Assembly (NCBI GenBank): GCA_948567375.1
Contig: OX419755.1
Span: 46,952,291 to 47,016,290 of the forward strand
DNA: 64,000 bases
Origin: Lunularia cruciata
Lineage: Eukaryota > Streptophyta > Marchantiopsida > Lunulariales > Lunulariaceae
Direction of reading: 5' to 3'
Under the pieces are notes generated by a model. The model did no database searches, was not told where the DNA came from, and worked only from the letters and a program-made list of their open reading frames with translations. A program made the position numbers and the translations under genes. Below, one piece after another: positions 40,740 through 53,600 of this stretch; the stretch's first letter is position 1, and each line of letters opens with the position of its first letter.

Positions 40740-42029
40740 AACCCTAAACCATTCTAGCAAAATGTCATGATTTGGCCGTTGCAGATCATGTCGGAGTAGA
40801 CAAGACCTTGGATGCAGTCTAGTGCCATTACTATTGGCCCAAGATGAGCAACTATGTGATGGACTATGTCTGCCTACTTTGTCAACAAGACAAAGCTTCT
40901 AATCAAGCTCCTACAGGGCTCCTTCAACCTCTTCCCACTCCTACCCAACTTTGGGAATAGGTGAGTATGGATCTTGTTTGTGAACCCTGAGCAAGACCAG
41001 CTCAGGGTTTGACTCCATCATGGTCTTTTGTGGACCGGCTCAGCAAAATGATTCATGTACGCCCTACCACCAAGGATTTGACCACTCCACAACTAGCTTA
41101 ATTATACTTAGATGCAATCTTCTCTCGTCATGGCTTGTCTCAAGTACTCATCATCAATAGAGACACTCAAAACACTAGTTTGTTTTGGTAAACACTCTTT
41201 AGTTTTGTCAAAACCAAGTTGGCCTTGTCCACAACTTACCACCTACAAACAGACGGACAAACAAAGCGGGCTAATTGCACTATGAAGACATGTTATGTAG
41301 ATTCACCTTAGAAGAGCAAGAGAGGTGGGACACCCTACTCCCATTGGTGGAATTTGCTTACAACAATTCAATGCATACATCCACCCAGGCCACTCTGTTC
41401 TTCCTCATGTATGGTGAGCATGCCTTCACACCTTCTAGCTTGATGCAGATCCGTCCAGTAGCTACCAAGGTTGACACAGTCAATACATTTGTTTTTAGAA
41501 TCCAACAAGGTATGGAGAACGCCAAGCACAGATTGCGCAATGTTGATAGAAGCACACAGTTGATGCACACACATCATGGAGTTCAATGTTGGGGATTAAG
41601 TGTGGCTATCGACAACCAACCTCACATTAGTTGGATCTTGCAAGCTCAAACCTCGTTTTATTGGGCATTTCTTGATTATTTGTTGAGTCGGCGTTGTGGC
41701 CTATCACCTCGAGCTACCACCACACATGAAGATCCATCTAGTGTTCCATGTTTCCCTACTATGCAGATATGCCCTCCAATCAGGCCAATGTCATTCCACA
41801 CAAGACATTGACCTTGTCCGACACTCATTGATGGCACGGAGGAATATGAAGTGGAGTGTATTCTCCAAAAATGCATGCATAGTACTCGCCATCCATGGAC
41901 TATCTAGTACAATGGAAAGGTTACCTTGTCTATGAAGCAACCTGGGAGCCTGCTACCAATTTTACACATGCAATGGTGTTGGTGCAAGCATTTGAGCAAC
42001 AACTACACAATGCAAATGTTGCATCTTAA
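40740..42029 (+). pseudogene. Chromovirus integrase with C-terminal chromodomain
   Basis: HHCC region at about 40770-40910 (VADHVGVDKTLDAV ... YVCLLCQQDK), a decayed core around 40970-41280, then 'LPLVEFAYNNSMHTSTQATL' near 41340. A chromodomain begins near 41839 (EEYEVECIL) and, after a one-base shift, reads DYLVQWKGYLVYEATWEP near 41898. It ends at TAA 42027-42029. Chromodomains of this kind steer integration toward particular chromatin in known families. This copy is dead. Confidence 0.85.
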
Positions 42030-42042
42030 AAGGAGTAAGGTT

Positions 42043-42868
42043 TGTAATACCAAGAGCTAGCCATATGATCTAGATGTGAAATTTGGTTTAGTAACATCTG
42101 GAATCATATTATACATGATGGTCAAAATAGATAAGATAGAAATATCACTAAAAGAGTTCTTCTACTAATAGTGCAAAAATTGAAATAAACTAAGATAAAC
42201 TTAGTTTATTTCAATTTACTTAGTTTTTAAAGAAGTTTATCTTATAAGTTTATAAGATAAACTTATAAACTTGAAAACCTTAGAACAAATAACTAAACAT
42301 ATGATTTAAAAGTGAGAATTGGTTTGGTAACATCTAAAAGGATGTTACACATGATGGACTTAACAGATTAGAAAGAAGTAGCACCAAAAGTGGACTTCTT
42401 CTAATAGAGTGAAACCAAAATATGCATGAAATCTTTGAAGGCAATTTTGGAGGCCTAAACGGATGAATTAGGCCTCAAAAATGTGCAGACCCCCCCCCCC
42501 TTTAATGGAGGTAAGGTTGGCCTTCCCTCCTTCTTGGATTTTCTTTTCAAGAGCTTTCCAATGGTACCTCACCCACGTGATTATAAGATTCCTATTAGAA
42601 GATTCTATAAAAGATTCCCTCCGATCAAGCTTGTTTGACCAACCAAATAGGACCAGGACCAACATGTCACCCATCCAAGTAAGTAATCCAAGGGTGGAGC
42701 TTGCTGACATGTCACCTATCTGTGTGCCTAATCCTATGGTGGAGCTTCCTTGGAGGAGATCCTCTTTGTCTATAATAATATAATAAAGAGAAGGTGCTCC
42801 TTTGGGGCATCGGATGATTGAGTGTGAAATTTATGTTTTCTCTCTTCTCTTGTCCTTGGAGTAGTACA
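42043..42868 (+). repeat. 3' LTR of element C, with hairpin insertion
   Basis: TGTAATACCAAGAGCTAGCC ... GTAGTACA, preceded by a purine tract (AAAAGGAGTAAGG). It is about 85 bp longer than the 5' LTR because of palindromic sequence at about 42177-42264. A C12-like run lies near 42489. Confidence 0.88.
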
Positions 42869-44912
42869 ATAGGTCACTTGATCAGATTGCATTGATTGAT
42901 CAGATTGCACAAAATCAGGCTTTTGCCTCTTATAGAAAGTTGGTGAAGTGCAAGAAGCGGGCATTTTCAAGACTCAAGGAAGTTGAGTTGAGCATTGAGT
43001 TGAGAAGAAATCCCAAGGCTTTCTAGAATAAGGTAACCATTAGATCTCCATCTTCATCGCTGGACTTGAATGAGCTTTGTAACTATGTGAAGGATCTATA
43101 CTTTTTCCTAGATGCTCCAACCATAGCACCTAGCATTGGATCTGCTCACACCATCTTTGAAGCTGATGTGAAGTACCAACTCAAGAAGTTGGTCAATGGT
43201 AAGGCTGAAAACCTTGATGGACTATGTGTTGAACTTCCGAAGTGGGGCGGTAGCCATCTGATTTCAGTACTCACTTCTCTCTTGAATGAGGCAATCAAGT
43301 GTGGCTTTCTTGATAGCTGGTGCTTGAAGAAGGTAGTTTTTATTCACAAGTCTGGCCAAAGAGATGTTGCCACCAATTACCATACCAAACTAGTTGGTAA
43401 TATTTTTGCCAAGTTGTATGGTCGAATTTTGGAGTCTAGGTTGACAACTTAGGCTTAAAAAGTACAAAATTTGAGCTAAGTGCCAAGCTCATTTCAGATA
43501 AGGCTTTAGTACCTTGGACCACCTATTGGTAGTCCATGTTTTGTGGTGGAAATCTAAGGGTGTTGGGAGAGCATTTATTGATTTCAAGAAGGCCTTTGAT
43601 AAGGTGCTTAGGAAATCTCTAAGTGAGAGACTCATTGAAGTTGGTGTTTCATCAGATTTGATTGGTGTTATCTCTAGACTCTATAAGAAAGTGGTTGTGA
43701 GACTTTCATTTTTGAGCTCTCAAGATGCCCTTAGCACAATGGGTGTGATTCAATGTTGCTCTTTATCTCAAATTGTGTTTGGAATCTTCATTGATGATCT
43801 AGAGAGACTACTTATGGAAGTTGGAGCTACCAAAGTACAGGTTGGCTCTTTGATGATACATGCACTCCTTTATGCAGATGATGTAGTGCTCTTCTCCACC
43901 AATCTATAGAGTTTACAAAAGCTGTGGATTCTCTACTTTGCTTTTGCAATCAAAGAAAGATGGAGGTGGACCTTGTTCATTGGCAAGTCCAAGGTGATTG
44001 TGGTGGGTCTAAAGGTGTCAAACCTTTTTTTTTTATGGAAAGCAGTTGGAGCAAGTTTCTTCTTATTAGTATCGGCCCTTGAGTTTTCTCATGACTATAG
44101 TTCGTCTACTTGTGTGAAGATGAGAATCAATGCAGGGTTTAGAGCTTTTTATTCACTCATGAATCGCTCTCGACTTGCTCATCTTACAACATGGGAGTTG
44201 AAGAAGGTGTTGTTCAGATCTCTTGTGCAGCCGATGGTTCTCTATGGTGCTCAAATTTTGGGTCCAGGTACTAAGAAGACATGGTGGCAAAAGTCAGAGA
44301 AAGTTCAGAAATTGTTTTTGTGTGATGAACTTGGGATGAGGACTCAAACTCCTTATGTATTGTTGTTTGTTGAATAGGGTTTTTGCCTCTTAAGGCTGAA
44401 GCTTTATTCTTAGCTCTCACATATGCCAGTAAGGTGAGGTCCATGGAGAATGAGAGAATTCCATACCAAGCTTTTTGTGCCACTCTATCTATTGGTTGGT
44501 ATGCAGATCTGATTGCATGGGCCACAAGGTGGAATGTTTGTGAGCAACATTGGAGATTGGAGCCCATTGCACTAAGAAAAATGATCAAAGAGCAGTTCTT
44601 ATTTCACTTATGGCAGCAACCTGGTATTAAGATGGTGTTCTATCAACAGTTTGTAAATCCTATGTTGGTGTATTGTGAGCAAGATTATCTCTTGGCTAGT
44701 ATTTCTACTTCACTTAGATATATTATTGCCCAATATAGAACTAGTTCTCATCGACTAGAAGTAGAACAAGGACATTGGTAGCAAATAGAGCACTCCATGC
44801 GACTTTGAAAATTTTATTCTATGAGTGATGTTGAGGATGAGCACCATGTGTTTGTTGATTGCACTTGTTACATCCAAATCAGAGTTAAACATCAAATTAC
44901 TTATAGTGATTT
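42869..44912 (+). pseudogene. LINE copy D, 3' part (linker to RT C-terminus)
   Basis: Continues copy D after the ATAGG duplication: SLDQIA-type linker with a small local duplication at 42878-42908, then KLVKCKKRAFSRLKEVELS. RT has KKVVFIHKSGQRD near 43327, 'FIDFKKAFDKVLRKSLSERL' near 43574 and HALLYADDVVLFS near 43860. The thumb region follows to the Cys/His knuckle near 44810. Frameshifts and stops are frequent. At about 44912 it stops short of the 3' UTR and abuts another LINE 5' UTR. Confidence 0.88.
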
Positions 44913-46526
44913 CTCAAGAGCTTGATGAGATTTTGAAATCTTGAGACTAGAGATTTCCCAAAAAATTGGCATGTGATGTCTCATCACTTACTCTTCTACA
45001 CCTCACACCTACACTCTTCTTTGCTTGTGTTAGAAGCGCCTTGCCAAGAGCTTTCTATGACCACCAAGATTGCACTATTCCGAGCTTTTTGCCAAAAGTT
45101 GTGAGTGATTGATTTTTTTGACAGAGGACCCATATTTGATAGTTTCTTTCTTAATCATGAGGAGTCCAAATGGAGTGATTTTTGTGGCACTAGATGCACC
45201 TTGATCAGCTTTTTAGATTGATACAAAGCACTCTTCAAGAACACATCTGTGGAGAAAGTTATAAGGATTCAGATTTTGTCACCTTTGGCAGATTTTAGGG
45301 TTTGAAGTGCAATTTGGAGCTACTGTATCTCTATCAATACTCTAGAAAATAGAGTGGTTGAGGTCTCATTGGAGGCTCCATGCTGAGATGTTTCTTTCAA
45401 GATAAAGCTTGTGCAATTTGAAGCATTACACAAAGAGTTTTGGATTTTTGAATTCTGAGGAGGCTTTGAGGAGTTTATGTGATTGTGCAAGAATTTGGAG
45501 GGGTATTGCTCTGCAATCACAAGTGCAAATCTAGTGAAGATTGTTGCATCAAAATCTTTGACTTACAAGCTCTCTTTCAAGGCCAAGCTCGCAGCATATG
45601 GGTGTTTGAACAAGCAGTGGTGACAATTCTCATTCTCATCTATTCTTTTGAATGGTTCTTGATTTTGGAGTTTTGGTGGTAGATACTCAAATGCTTGTAT
45701 TTATTCCAATACTTGCAAAAATGGAGCCATTTTGGTCTCATTAGAAGCACCATTATGAGCGCTTTCTTTCAAGGCAATGTTTGTGCAGTTTGGAGTAGTA
45801 TACAAAGAGTTGTGGATTTCTGAATTCTTTGGAAGTTTTGAGAACTCCATGTGATAGGGCAAAAATTTGGAGAGGCATTGCTCTGTGGTCACAAGTGCAA
45901 ATCCAGTGATTAGGGTTGCATCAGAAAGTACAAGCTCTGTTTCAAGAAAAATTTCAAATCATGTGGAGGTCTGAGGAAGTAGTGGTGACAATTTTCATTT
46001 TGTCACAACTTGTGGATCTTGGTGTTTTGAGTACCAACTTTGGAGGGTAAGTTCTCTTCTCTCACAGACCAAATTAAGGTGATTCTTATGTCACACAGTC
46101 ATAAGCTTGTTGAATCTATAGTTGGGGAGTTTGAGTATCCAGTGTAGATGATATGACCAATTGATTCACTGTGATACTCCTAAGTACTTTGTGTCATGAT
46201 CTACTCATGTGAAGTAGGATTTCTCTGTACTTATCAGTCCAGATCAAGTGATTTTTGTGCCAATAGAAAAATTATTGCACAAGTTTTCTGTTGAGGTCTG
46301 ATTTGTTACAATTGGAGGCCAGATAAGGAAGTTGTGAAAGTGCTTACAGTTGTAAAACAATAGCCATGCCTACTTGAAAATCTTGAAGTTTTGGTGCTGG
46401 AAGTAAAACTTCTAGATTGACTGTGAGTGATAAGTGATTGGCACAATGGAGGACTCCAAGATGGTGAAAGACATTGCTGATATAGCCATGAAGCAATAAC
46501 AATTAGCTTAAATGTATAGGAAAGCA
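44913..46526 (+). mobile_element. LINE copy E: 5' UTR monomers and start of ORF1
   Basis: Plus-strand 5' UTR with the roughly 180-bp periodic core (near 45170, 45347, 45530, 45716, 45900, 46070 and 46240), then the ORF1 start (MEDSKMVKDIADIAMKQ, from 46444) with a TAA soon after. It is cut at about 46526 by the tail of an oppositely oriented LINE. Confidence 0.75.
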
Positions 46527-47155
46527 AATAATGAAACAATGAAATATAAAGCCCAGAAGACCCAAAGAGTCAAAAGACCAAAAACACAATACAAAACATA
46601 TGAATGTGAGCCTAGGCAAGAGCCTAGGGCATCTGACCAATGTGTGGCAAACTGGTCCAATGCCAACTAACCTCAGTCATGTACTTCCCTAACGCTAAAG
46701 CCTCAATCTATAAGGAGTGTTGAGAAATCACTTGACTCATCCGATGTTTGACTATGATATGCTAGTAACAAGTGCAATCAACAAACACATGGTGATCATT
46801 CTCAACTTTGCTCATAGTACATAATTTGCAAATTTGCATGGAGTGCTCTATCTGTTGCCAACGTCCTTGTTCTACTTCGATTCTATGAGAGCTAGTTCTA
46901 TATTGAGCAATAACATGTCTAAGTGAAGGAGAAATCCTAGCAAAGAGATAATCTTGCTCACAATACACCAACATAGAATTTATAAACTGTTGATAGAACA
47001 CCATCTTGGTACCGGGTTGCTGCCATAAGTGAAGTAAGAATTGCTCCTTAATCAATTCTTGTAGTGCAATAGGCTCCAATCTCCAATGTCGCTCACAAAC
47101 ATTTCACCTTGTGGCCCATGCAATCAGATCTATATATTAACCAACAGCTAGAGAG
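46527..47155 (-). pseudogene. LINE copy F, 3' end
   Basis: Minus-strand fragment starting with the 7-bp tail and hairpin at about 46530-46590, then ORF2 C-terminal sequence ('EPIALQELIKEQFLLHLWQQ', HSMQICKLCTMSKVENDHH). It ends at 47155 where a plus-strand copy of the same region begins. Confidence 0.82.
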
Positions 47156-47470
47156 AGCACTCCTGTGACTTTGCAAATTTTGTACTATGAGCAAAGTTCA
47201 GGATGAGCACCATGTGTTTGTTGATTGCCCTTGTTACAAGCAGATTAGAGTCAGACATCAGATTAGTTGTAGTGATTTCTCAACACTCTTACAAATTGAG
47301 GCTTTAGCATTAGGGAAGTATATGACCAAGGTAAGTTTACATCGGACCAATTGTTACACATTGGTTAGATGTCCTAGGCTCATATTTCATGTGTTTTGTA
47401 TTGTTTTTTAGCCTTTTGACTCTTTGGGTCTTCCGGGCTTTATATTTATTGTTCATTGTTCATTGTTTAC
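47156..47470 (+). mobile_element. LINE copy G, 3'-end fragment
   Basis: Covers the Cys/His knuckle (SKVQDEHHVFVDCPCY near 47188), the last ORF2 residues, the 3' UTR hairpin and the TTCATTG tail ending near 47470. Confidence 0.82.
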
Positions 47471-47684
47471 AGTCTACATCATACCACCTACTTCAAGGGA
47501 GACCAAATCTCTTCTTGTGAGAACCTCTTGGAAATAAAGTAGTAGATGTAGATTGAAGAAGTGCAACCAACTGATCATTACGTTCTAGAATATCAGAACT
47601 TCACTCTATAGAGCTCAATTTCTCTTGGATAGCTTGTTGGTACAGAACTCGCTTGTGAATAAATTCTAGATGGAGTTTCTTCAA
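47471..47684 (-). mobile_element. LINE copy H, internal fragment
   Basis: Antisense piece of the endonuclease-RT linker, homologous to 28300-28470. Lacks both LINE ends. Confidence 0.7.
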
Positions 47685-48645
47685 TGAAACAATGAAATAT
47701 AAAGCCCAGAAGACCCAAAGAGTCAAAAGGCTAGAAACACAATACAAAACACATGAAATGTGAGCCAAGGCAAGAGCCTAAGGCATCTGACCAATCTGTA
47801 ACAAATTGGTCCAATGTACATTAATCTCCGTCATATACTTCTTTTATGTTAAGGCTTCAACTTGTAAGAGAGTTGAGAAATCACTACAAGTAATTTGATG
47901 TCCAACTTTGATCTGCATGTAACAAGGGCAATCAACAAACACGTGGTGCTCATCCTCAACTTTGCTCATAGTACACAATTTGCAAAGTTGTATGGAGTGC
48001 TCTATTTGCTGCCAACATCCTTGTTCTACTTCTAGTCTATGAGAGCTAGTTCTATACTAAGCAATAACATGTCTAAGTGAAGTAGAAATCCTAGCCAAGA
48101 GATAATTTTGCTCACGATACACCAACATAAGATTTACAAAATGTTGATAGAACACTCTCTTGGTACCGGGTTGTTGCCATAAGCAAAGTAAGAACTGCTC
48201 CTTGATCACTTGTTGTAGTGCAATAGGCTCTAATCTCCAATATCGCTCACAAAATTTCCACCTTGTGGCCCATGCAAATAGATCTGTATACCAACCATCA
48301 AATAGAGTGGCACAAAATGCTTGGTATGGAAGTCTCTCATGTTCCATGGACCTCACCTTAGTGGCATATGTGAGAGCTAAAAACAAAGCTTCAGCCTCAA
48401 GAGGCAAAAGCCCTATTTCATCAAGCAACAATACATAAGGAGTTTGAGTCCTCACCACAAGTTCATCACACAAAAACAATTTCTGAACTTTCTCCACCTT
48501 TTGCCGCCATGTCTTCTTAGTACCTGGACCCCAAATCTAAGCACCGCAAAGAACCACCGACTACACAAGAGATGTGAGAAACACCTTTTTCAACTCCCAT
48601 GTGGTAAGATGAGCAAGTCTAGAGCGATTCATGAGTGAATATAAA
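47685..48645 (-). pseudogene. LINE copy I, 5'-truncated
   Basis: Minus-strand copy from the tail (about 47685) through the hairpin, Cys/His knuckle and thumb region, with a long open stretch 48497-48057 (VEKVQKLFLCDEL, 'YATKVRSMEHERLPYQAF'). It stops near 48645 within the codons for 'YSLMNRS', a typical 5' truncation. Right edge of the LINE cluster. Confidence 0.85.
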
Positions 48646-50095
48646 CAAATGAGATAGACATCTCACCTCCATCTAATAACACCAAATTGACTTTGACACC
48701 AATTGGTATATGATATAATAAGAGTGTCAACCTACTCCTAAGCTACCAAGATCACCAAGGATAGGATTAAATTGTCTTTCCTAGCCAAAGCTACATATGT
48801 AAAGGTATCAATTGGCTAATCACTAGGACAACAAGTAAAGGTGGACTAGTTGGCTAGTGCACTAGTCTGGGAACAAAAGATCTAAGATTCAAACCTTGTT
48901 ATCTAGAAAGGTGTGCAAATTTTGCTAAGTGGTGACCAAAAACTATCAAAACCTCATCTAAACTAGCTAACTTTTTGGCCTTTTGTAGCCTCTCTAGCCC
49001 TATGCATCAAAACCTCTAAACACCAAAATTTAGCCAAATGAGGCCTTTCTTCTTACCAATTCAAACCGTCTCTAAATCTAGCCAAGCTTCACCAACTCAA
49101 TCATTAGCTAGGGCAATTTGAGCAACCTTTAACTTTGGACCACCCATGCCAACTCAACCTCCAAATCTAGATAACCTTTGCAAACCTAATGCAACTTCTC
49201 TATAGTTGGCTAACTGCCAAATTCTCTACTAAATATCAAGTTGGGCCAAATTGAGAAGATGTGGATCTCTAAATCTCTAATTTGAGAAGATGTGTTACTC
49301 AATCCACCTCCAATTTTTCACTTCAATTTTGCATCAAATTGACCTTGATTTCACCGGTTGGGCTCAAATTAAACACACACTATCTCAAATTGATTCAATT
49401 ATCATAAATTTGGCTAGCACTTTTGCACACAATCTACCCCATTGCAAAATCTACATCAACTTGAATAGGGCTTCCACACACAATCACTCTCAAGGAAATC
49501 TAGGATCATGATCAAATTTACCAATGATCAGCCAGCTTAGAGATACCACTTATACCCTCAATTCTTGCATCCAATTTCCTCTTGAATTTGACATAATCTA
49601 AATAATTCTTCCACTTGAATCACACTCAAATTAACTTGAATAGGGCTTCCACACACAATCACTCTCAATGAAACCTAGGATCATGATCAGATTTACAAAT
49701 GATCAGCCAGCTTGGAGATATTACTTATACCCTCAATTCTTGCATCCAATTTCCTCTTGAATTTTACATAATCAGTTCATTCTTCCACTTGATTCACACT
49801 CAAATCAGATTTGTAGTTGATCCTTCACTTAACAATCTACCAAAAATTGGACATTAATTATAGTCAAGCCATACCCCCTCTAGTTAAGAGACTCCAGGTG
49901 ATGCTTGTTGACCTCTATCCACCATAACCAATAACTCAAAGGCTCAATATCAAAGAAGTGAGCTCTTTAGAGTTACACTTTGGAGATATACTCCTCTACT
50001 TGACATAGGTCTCCAGCCCTAATGGTCCCACCAATGGTACAAATGGTGCAAGTAACAATGGGTCCTACCATGTGATCAATAGCCCTAACATGACA
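48646..50095. other. Unique AT-rich sequence, no gene seen
   Basis: Only short unsupported frames. Contains the tandem duplication at 49458-49806. Confidence 0.5.
49458..49806. repeat. Two-copy tandem duplication, 175-bp unit
   Basis: The block beginning AACTTGAATAGGGCTTCC at 49458 recurs at 49633, with scattered differences. Confidence 0.9.
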
Positions 50096-50413
50096 CTAGA
50101 CAGTCAACAAGTGTCCATGAGTAATTACAAAAATAACTATGATTGCCAACACTACTACTCCAGCATACAAGCAAACTAGCTTTGGTGCTCCAAATGTTGT
50201 GACATTGTCAATGATCATGAAGAATACAAAGTTGACCATATTCTTGCACAAAGAGCCATCCAATGTGGCTACCAATGCCAAATCTAGTGTAAGATCCTTT
50301 AGAAAGGATATCTCTTTCATGATGGCATATTGGAACCTCTTCTTCATCTCAAAAACACTCAAATAGCCATATGGGAGTTTTTGATAGCCTTGACTACTAA
50401 CAATATCAATCAA
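50096..50413 (-). CDS. Hypothetical hydrophobic ORF, 105 aa
   Basis: Open minus-strand frame ending in two hydrophobic segments ('MVNFVFFMIIDNV' and CLYAGVVVLAIIVIFVITHG) that could be membrane helices. I do not recognise the family. It may be a fragment of a former membrane-protein gene or chance. No promoter, splice context or partner ORF supports it. Confidence 0.25.
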   Translation of the reverse strand: MIDIVSSQGYQKLPYGYLSVFEMKKRFQYAIMKEISFLKDLTLDLALVATLDGSLCKNMVNFVFFMIIDNVTTFGAPKLVCLYAGVVVLAIIVIFVITHGHLLTV

Positions 50414-50532
50414 AGCTTACACCCAAAGAGATCCTTGGATTACTCTGCCACACACATACCAACATATTTTACTTTTGAAGACTTCATGGCAACAAAGAGA
50501 CCACCAATTAGAAATGGGAGATATATAAAAAT

Positions 50533-50652
50533 ATGGGATTAGCAAAAGAGTTAGTATGAGCTAATGAGATAGAAAATCAGCTAATTATAGCTATGGGATT
50601 AGCAGAAGAGCTAGTATGAGCTAATGAGATAGAAAATCAGTTAATTATAGCT
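50533..50652. repeat. Two-copy tandem duplication, 60-bp unit
   Basis: ATGGGATTAGC... at 50533 repeats at 50593 with three or so differences. Confidence 0.9.
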
Positions 50653-53600
50653 AAAGTATGTAGAACTAGCATAATCTAGGAATGATAAAAATGTTCTAAA
50701 AGCATCTAGGAGGTTTCTTGGTAGAATTTTCTAGATCTATTTAGGAACTTCCCAAGGTTTGAGTAACTTGTATGGCAAGTAAATTGCTAATTTAGCTTAT
50801 ATGCCAATAGACAACCAACTTGGATTGCAATCAAAAAAAGATAGTTTCTAGAAGGAACTTTCCTTAAATGCTTCTTGGGAGTCTTGTACTTAGCTTCCCT
50901 ATAATACCAAAGCCCAAGTTCATGTTAGGCTTTTTGAGTTCTCCTCAAGCAAGAGTTTTCAATGTGATCTTCCATTCTTCTATTTCTCTCCTTGGTCTTT
51001 TACACAAGCCTAATGCCAGGTACTTGGGTGGATCAATGTCAACTAAGTATCACATGTACTTGGTGATTAGTTACTAAAAAAAGAGTAGAAAATATATATG
51101 ATTAAATTAATCTTGTACATGATAGAGCATGTTGTAGATTTTCCTAGAGAACTATCTAGTTAATTGATTGCTTCCTTATTTTTGCAAAAAAGCTTAAACA
51201 TTTAACAAATGGATTTTTTAGTAAATATATAGATCAAAAGCTATAAGGTTTGATGTATTATCTTAACATGAAAAGGTTAGATGTTAGATATTTGTTTTGG
51301 AAATGTTGATTACCTTATTTTATTCAATCAACTTAGTAGCTTGGTAATGTATATATTAGACAATGGCATTGGCATCCTTGAGTTTACCATCTATTTTTAT
51401 GGATGTCATATAAGAACTGGGTTAGTGTTGTGAGATGCATATTTTTATTACAGCGTATATAATCTTTATTCTTATTGGTATTGAGTTACTTAACACAAAA
51501 GTTGAAAAAATTATATTGCATACTATTTGAGAGGTTGTATTATCTCAAGCACTACCTACCATACAAGACAAAAGGCTATCAATGAAAGAGAGGCGGAAGG
51601 ACATGTATGGTTAGCTAGAAGGAATAGTTTACATAGTCATGGAAGATGATGAGTGATTGGCCATGTGTACATTATGCTTGAAAATTATTTGTATGAGATT
51701 CTATTTCAAAGAACTTACATCTTCTATGCTGAGATATTTTAGTTTGTTTGGATGCATCGGTAAATTTGTACATAAAATATTTTTTGTATTGCATATGAGA
51801 GGATATCAAAATCTTTTGAAATTTATATTAGATTTTTTTTTCTTATTGTATTAATTAGATTCAATATACATTTGAAAAGTTTTGGAAAACAATAAACATT
51901 TATACTCTTCAAAATTTCATGTGTGTGTATTATGCTTGCCAAATAAGCACTTAATAGTAGAATATAATTCTAAAATTTGATTGTTAGATATGTTCTTGAT
52001 TTCAATAGTTATGAAATAACAATGATTATGAGCTTAATATTAGAAATTAGTTCATAAGTTGGCTATTAAAGATCTTCTTGATTTTCTTGATTATGGAATA
52101 ATAATAATCAAATATCAATGTAAATTATAATGTTTGATGGATATATAAATGTTATAGAATCATGTCATATCATATACAGAATAATAAATATATATATATA
52201 CATACTGAATTTTTTTAATGAAATACAGAAATAAATAGGAAAGAATTTAATTTTATGATTTTCTCATTTCAAAATTACTTAAGTATCTTAATGTAAATAT
52301 CAAAAATATTCTTGCATGTAGAAAGTATAGATATATATTTGACAACATAATTTGATTGAGATATTATAATTCTAAGTAAAGATTTATGATACAGATAGTT
52401 TTATTAATTTCAAGATATCAGAAAAACTCATGACTCCTGGATTTATGGAGCTTTATGTCATGAACGGTATATATCTCTTGAAAAAACTCCTAGATGGATT
52501 CTTTCTTTCTACCTACTTTTTTCTTAAAAAAATTATAGTAAAAAAATCTCTTTTAATAATGCAACCCAAATTTTTTTTTAAATTATAATACATATAAGAA
52601 GTACTTAAAGACTTACAAGTCCTTTAAGAGTTCAAAGTTCAAGGTAATTTTATCTAGAGTTGTTCAAAACATATAAATTGAGAACTATAAGAACTAGATG
52701 ATTCTGCTTATACAAATGTACTCTTTTTTGAGAACTAACACATACTTATTAAATATGTTATATTTTATCAATTCAAAAGATTTACTTTGAGAAAAAATAA
52801 AAATTCAAATTCAGATTTGTTTCTATACATAAAATATGTATGATCAACAATCTTGGAACAATGAAAGTGAGGGTGAAGGAAGGTGAGTCATCAAGAAAAA
52901 TATTTTTTCTCCTCTTAATGATTGAAGGAGAAGAAGTCGGTCCAAACCCAAAATCCTCAAGGGTTCTTCTTCATAATCAAAATTTGTCTTCTTAATCATT
53001 TTCTAGACCTTTACTTGGGGCTAAATAAAACTGATTGGGGGTGTGGTTTGCAAGTGATTGTTCAACCTCTAGGGTTGTATCATGTTCCATTGTTGATTGC
53101 AACCTAAGGGAAGTACCATGACCAAATTTTCCTTTATTAAAGTATTGAATATGAGACTCAAATCTCTCTCTAACCATCTTTATCCCAGATAGAAAGATTG
53201 ACTGCCAAAGATAATCTCAAATGTATGTGAAGCTTTGAAGCTTCTTGTAGAGTTCAAGGATCTTTCTTTAATATTTCCTTAGTATAGGTTGAGAGGAAAA
53301 CTCCATACCAAGATAGTTTAAAGAATACAAGGTTTGTATAAGAATACAAACCTTGTATCTAAGAGAATATTGAGAAGTTAAATGTGATTAAGTTCCATAA
53401 GGTTACTATAAAAATGGAAATTACTGGTCCCAGTTGTGAAGACTATAAAAATAAAAAAATAAAAATAAAAATTTGGCATTTTATGAAGCTCATTTAGCCT
53501 CCTCAATCAAGTTACCTCGTCTTTAGCTAAGTTATATTTTTAAACAAGGTTTGGAAGGGGAGACCATTCATTACTATGATTTTATACCTACAATTTTAGG

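Larger units (their letters stand above)
36209..42868 (+). mobile_element. Ty3/gypsy chromovirus, element C (6.66 kb, decayed)
   Basis: LTRs at 36209-36949 and 42043-42868, iMet primer site, gag, protease, RT, RNase H, integrase and a C-terminal chromodomain. Exact boundaries are set by the ATAGG duplication. The coding region has many stops and frameshifts and the LTRs differ by substitutions plus an insertion, so it is much older than element A. Confidence 0.93.

Noticed and set aside
46527..47470. Copies F and G as one LINE inverted by twin priming
   Set aside because: Both pieces contain the same 3' region. Twin priming would join different, adjacent parts of one element.
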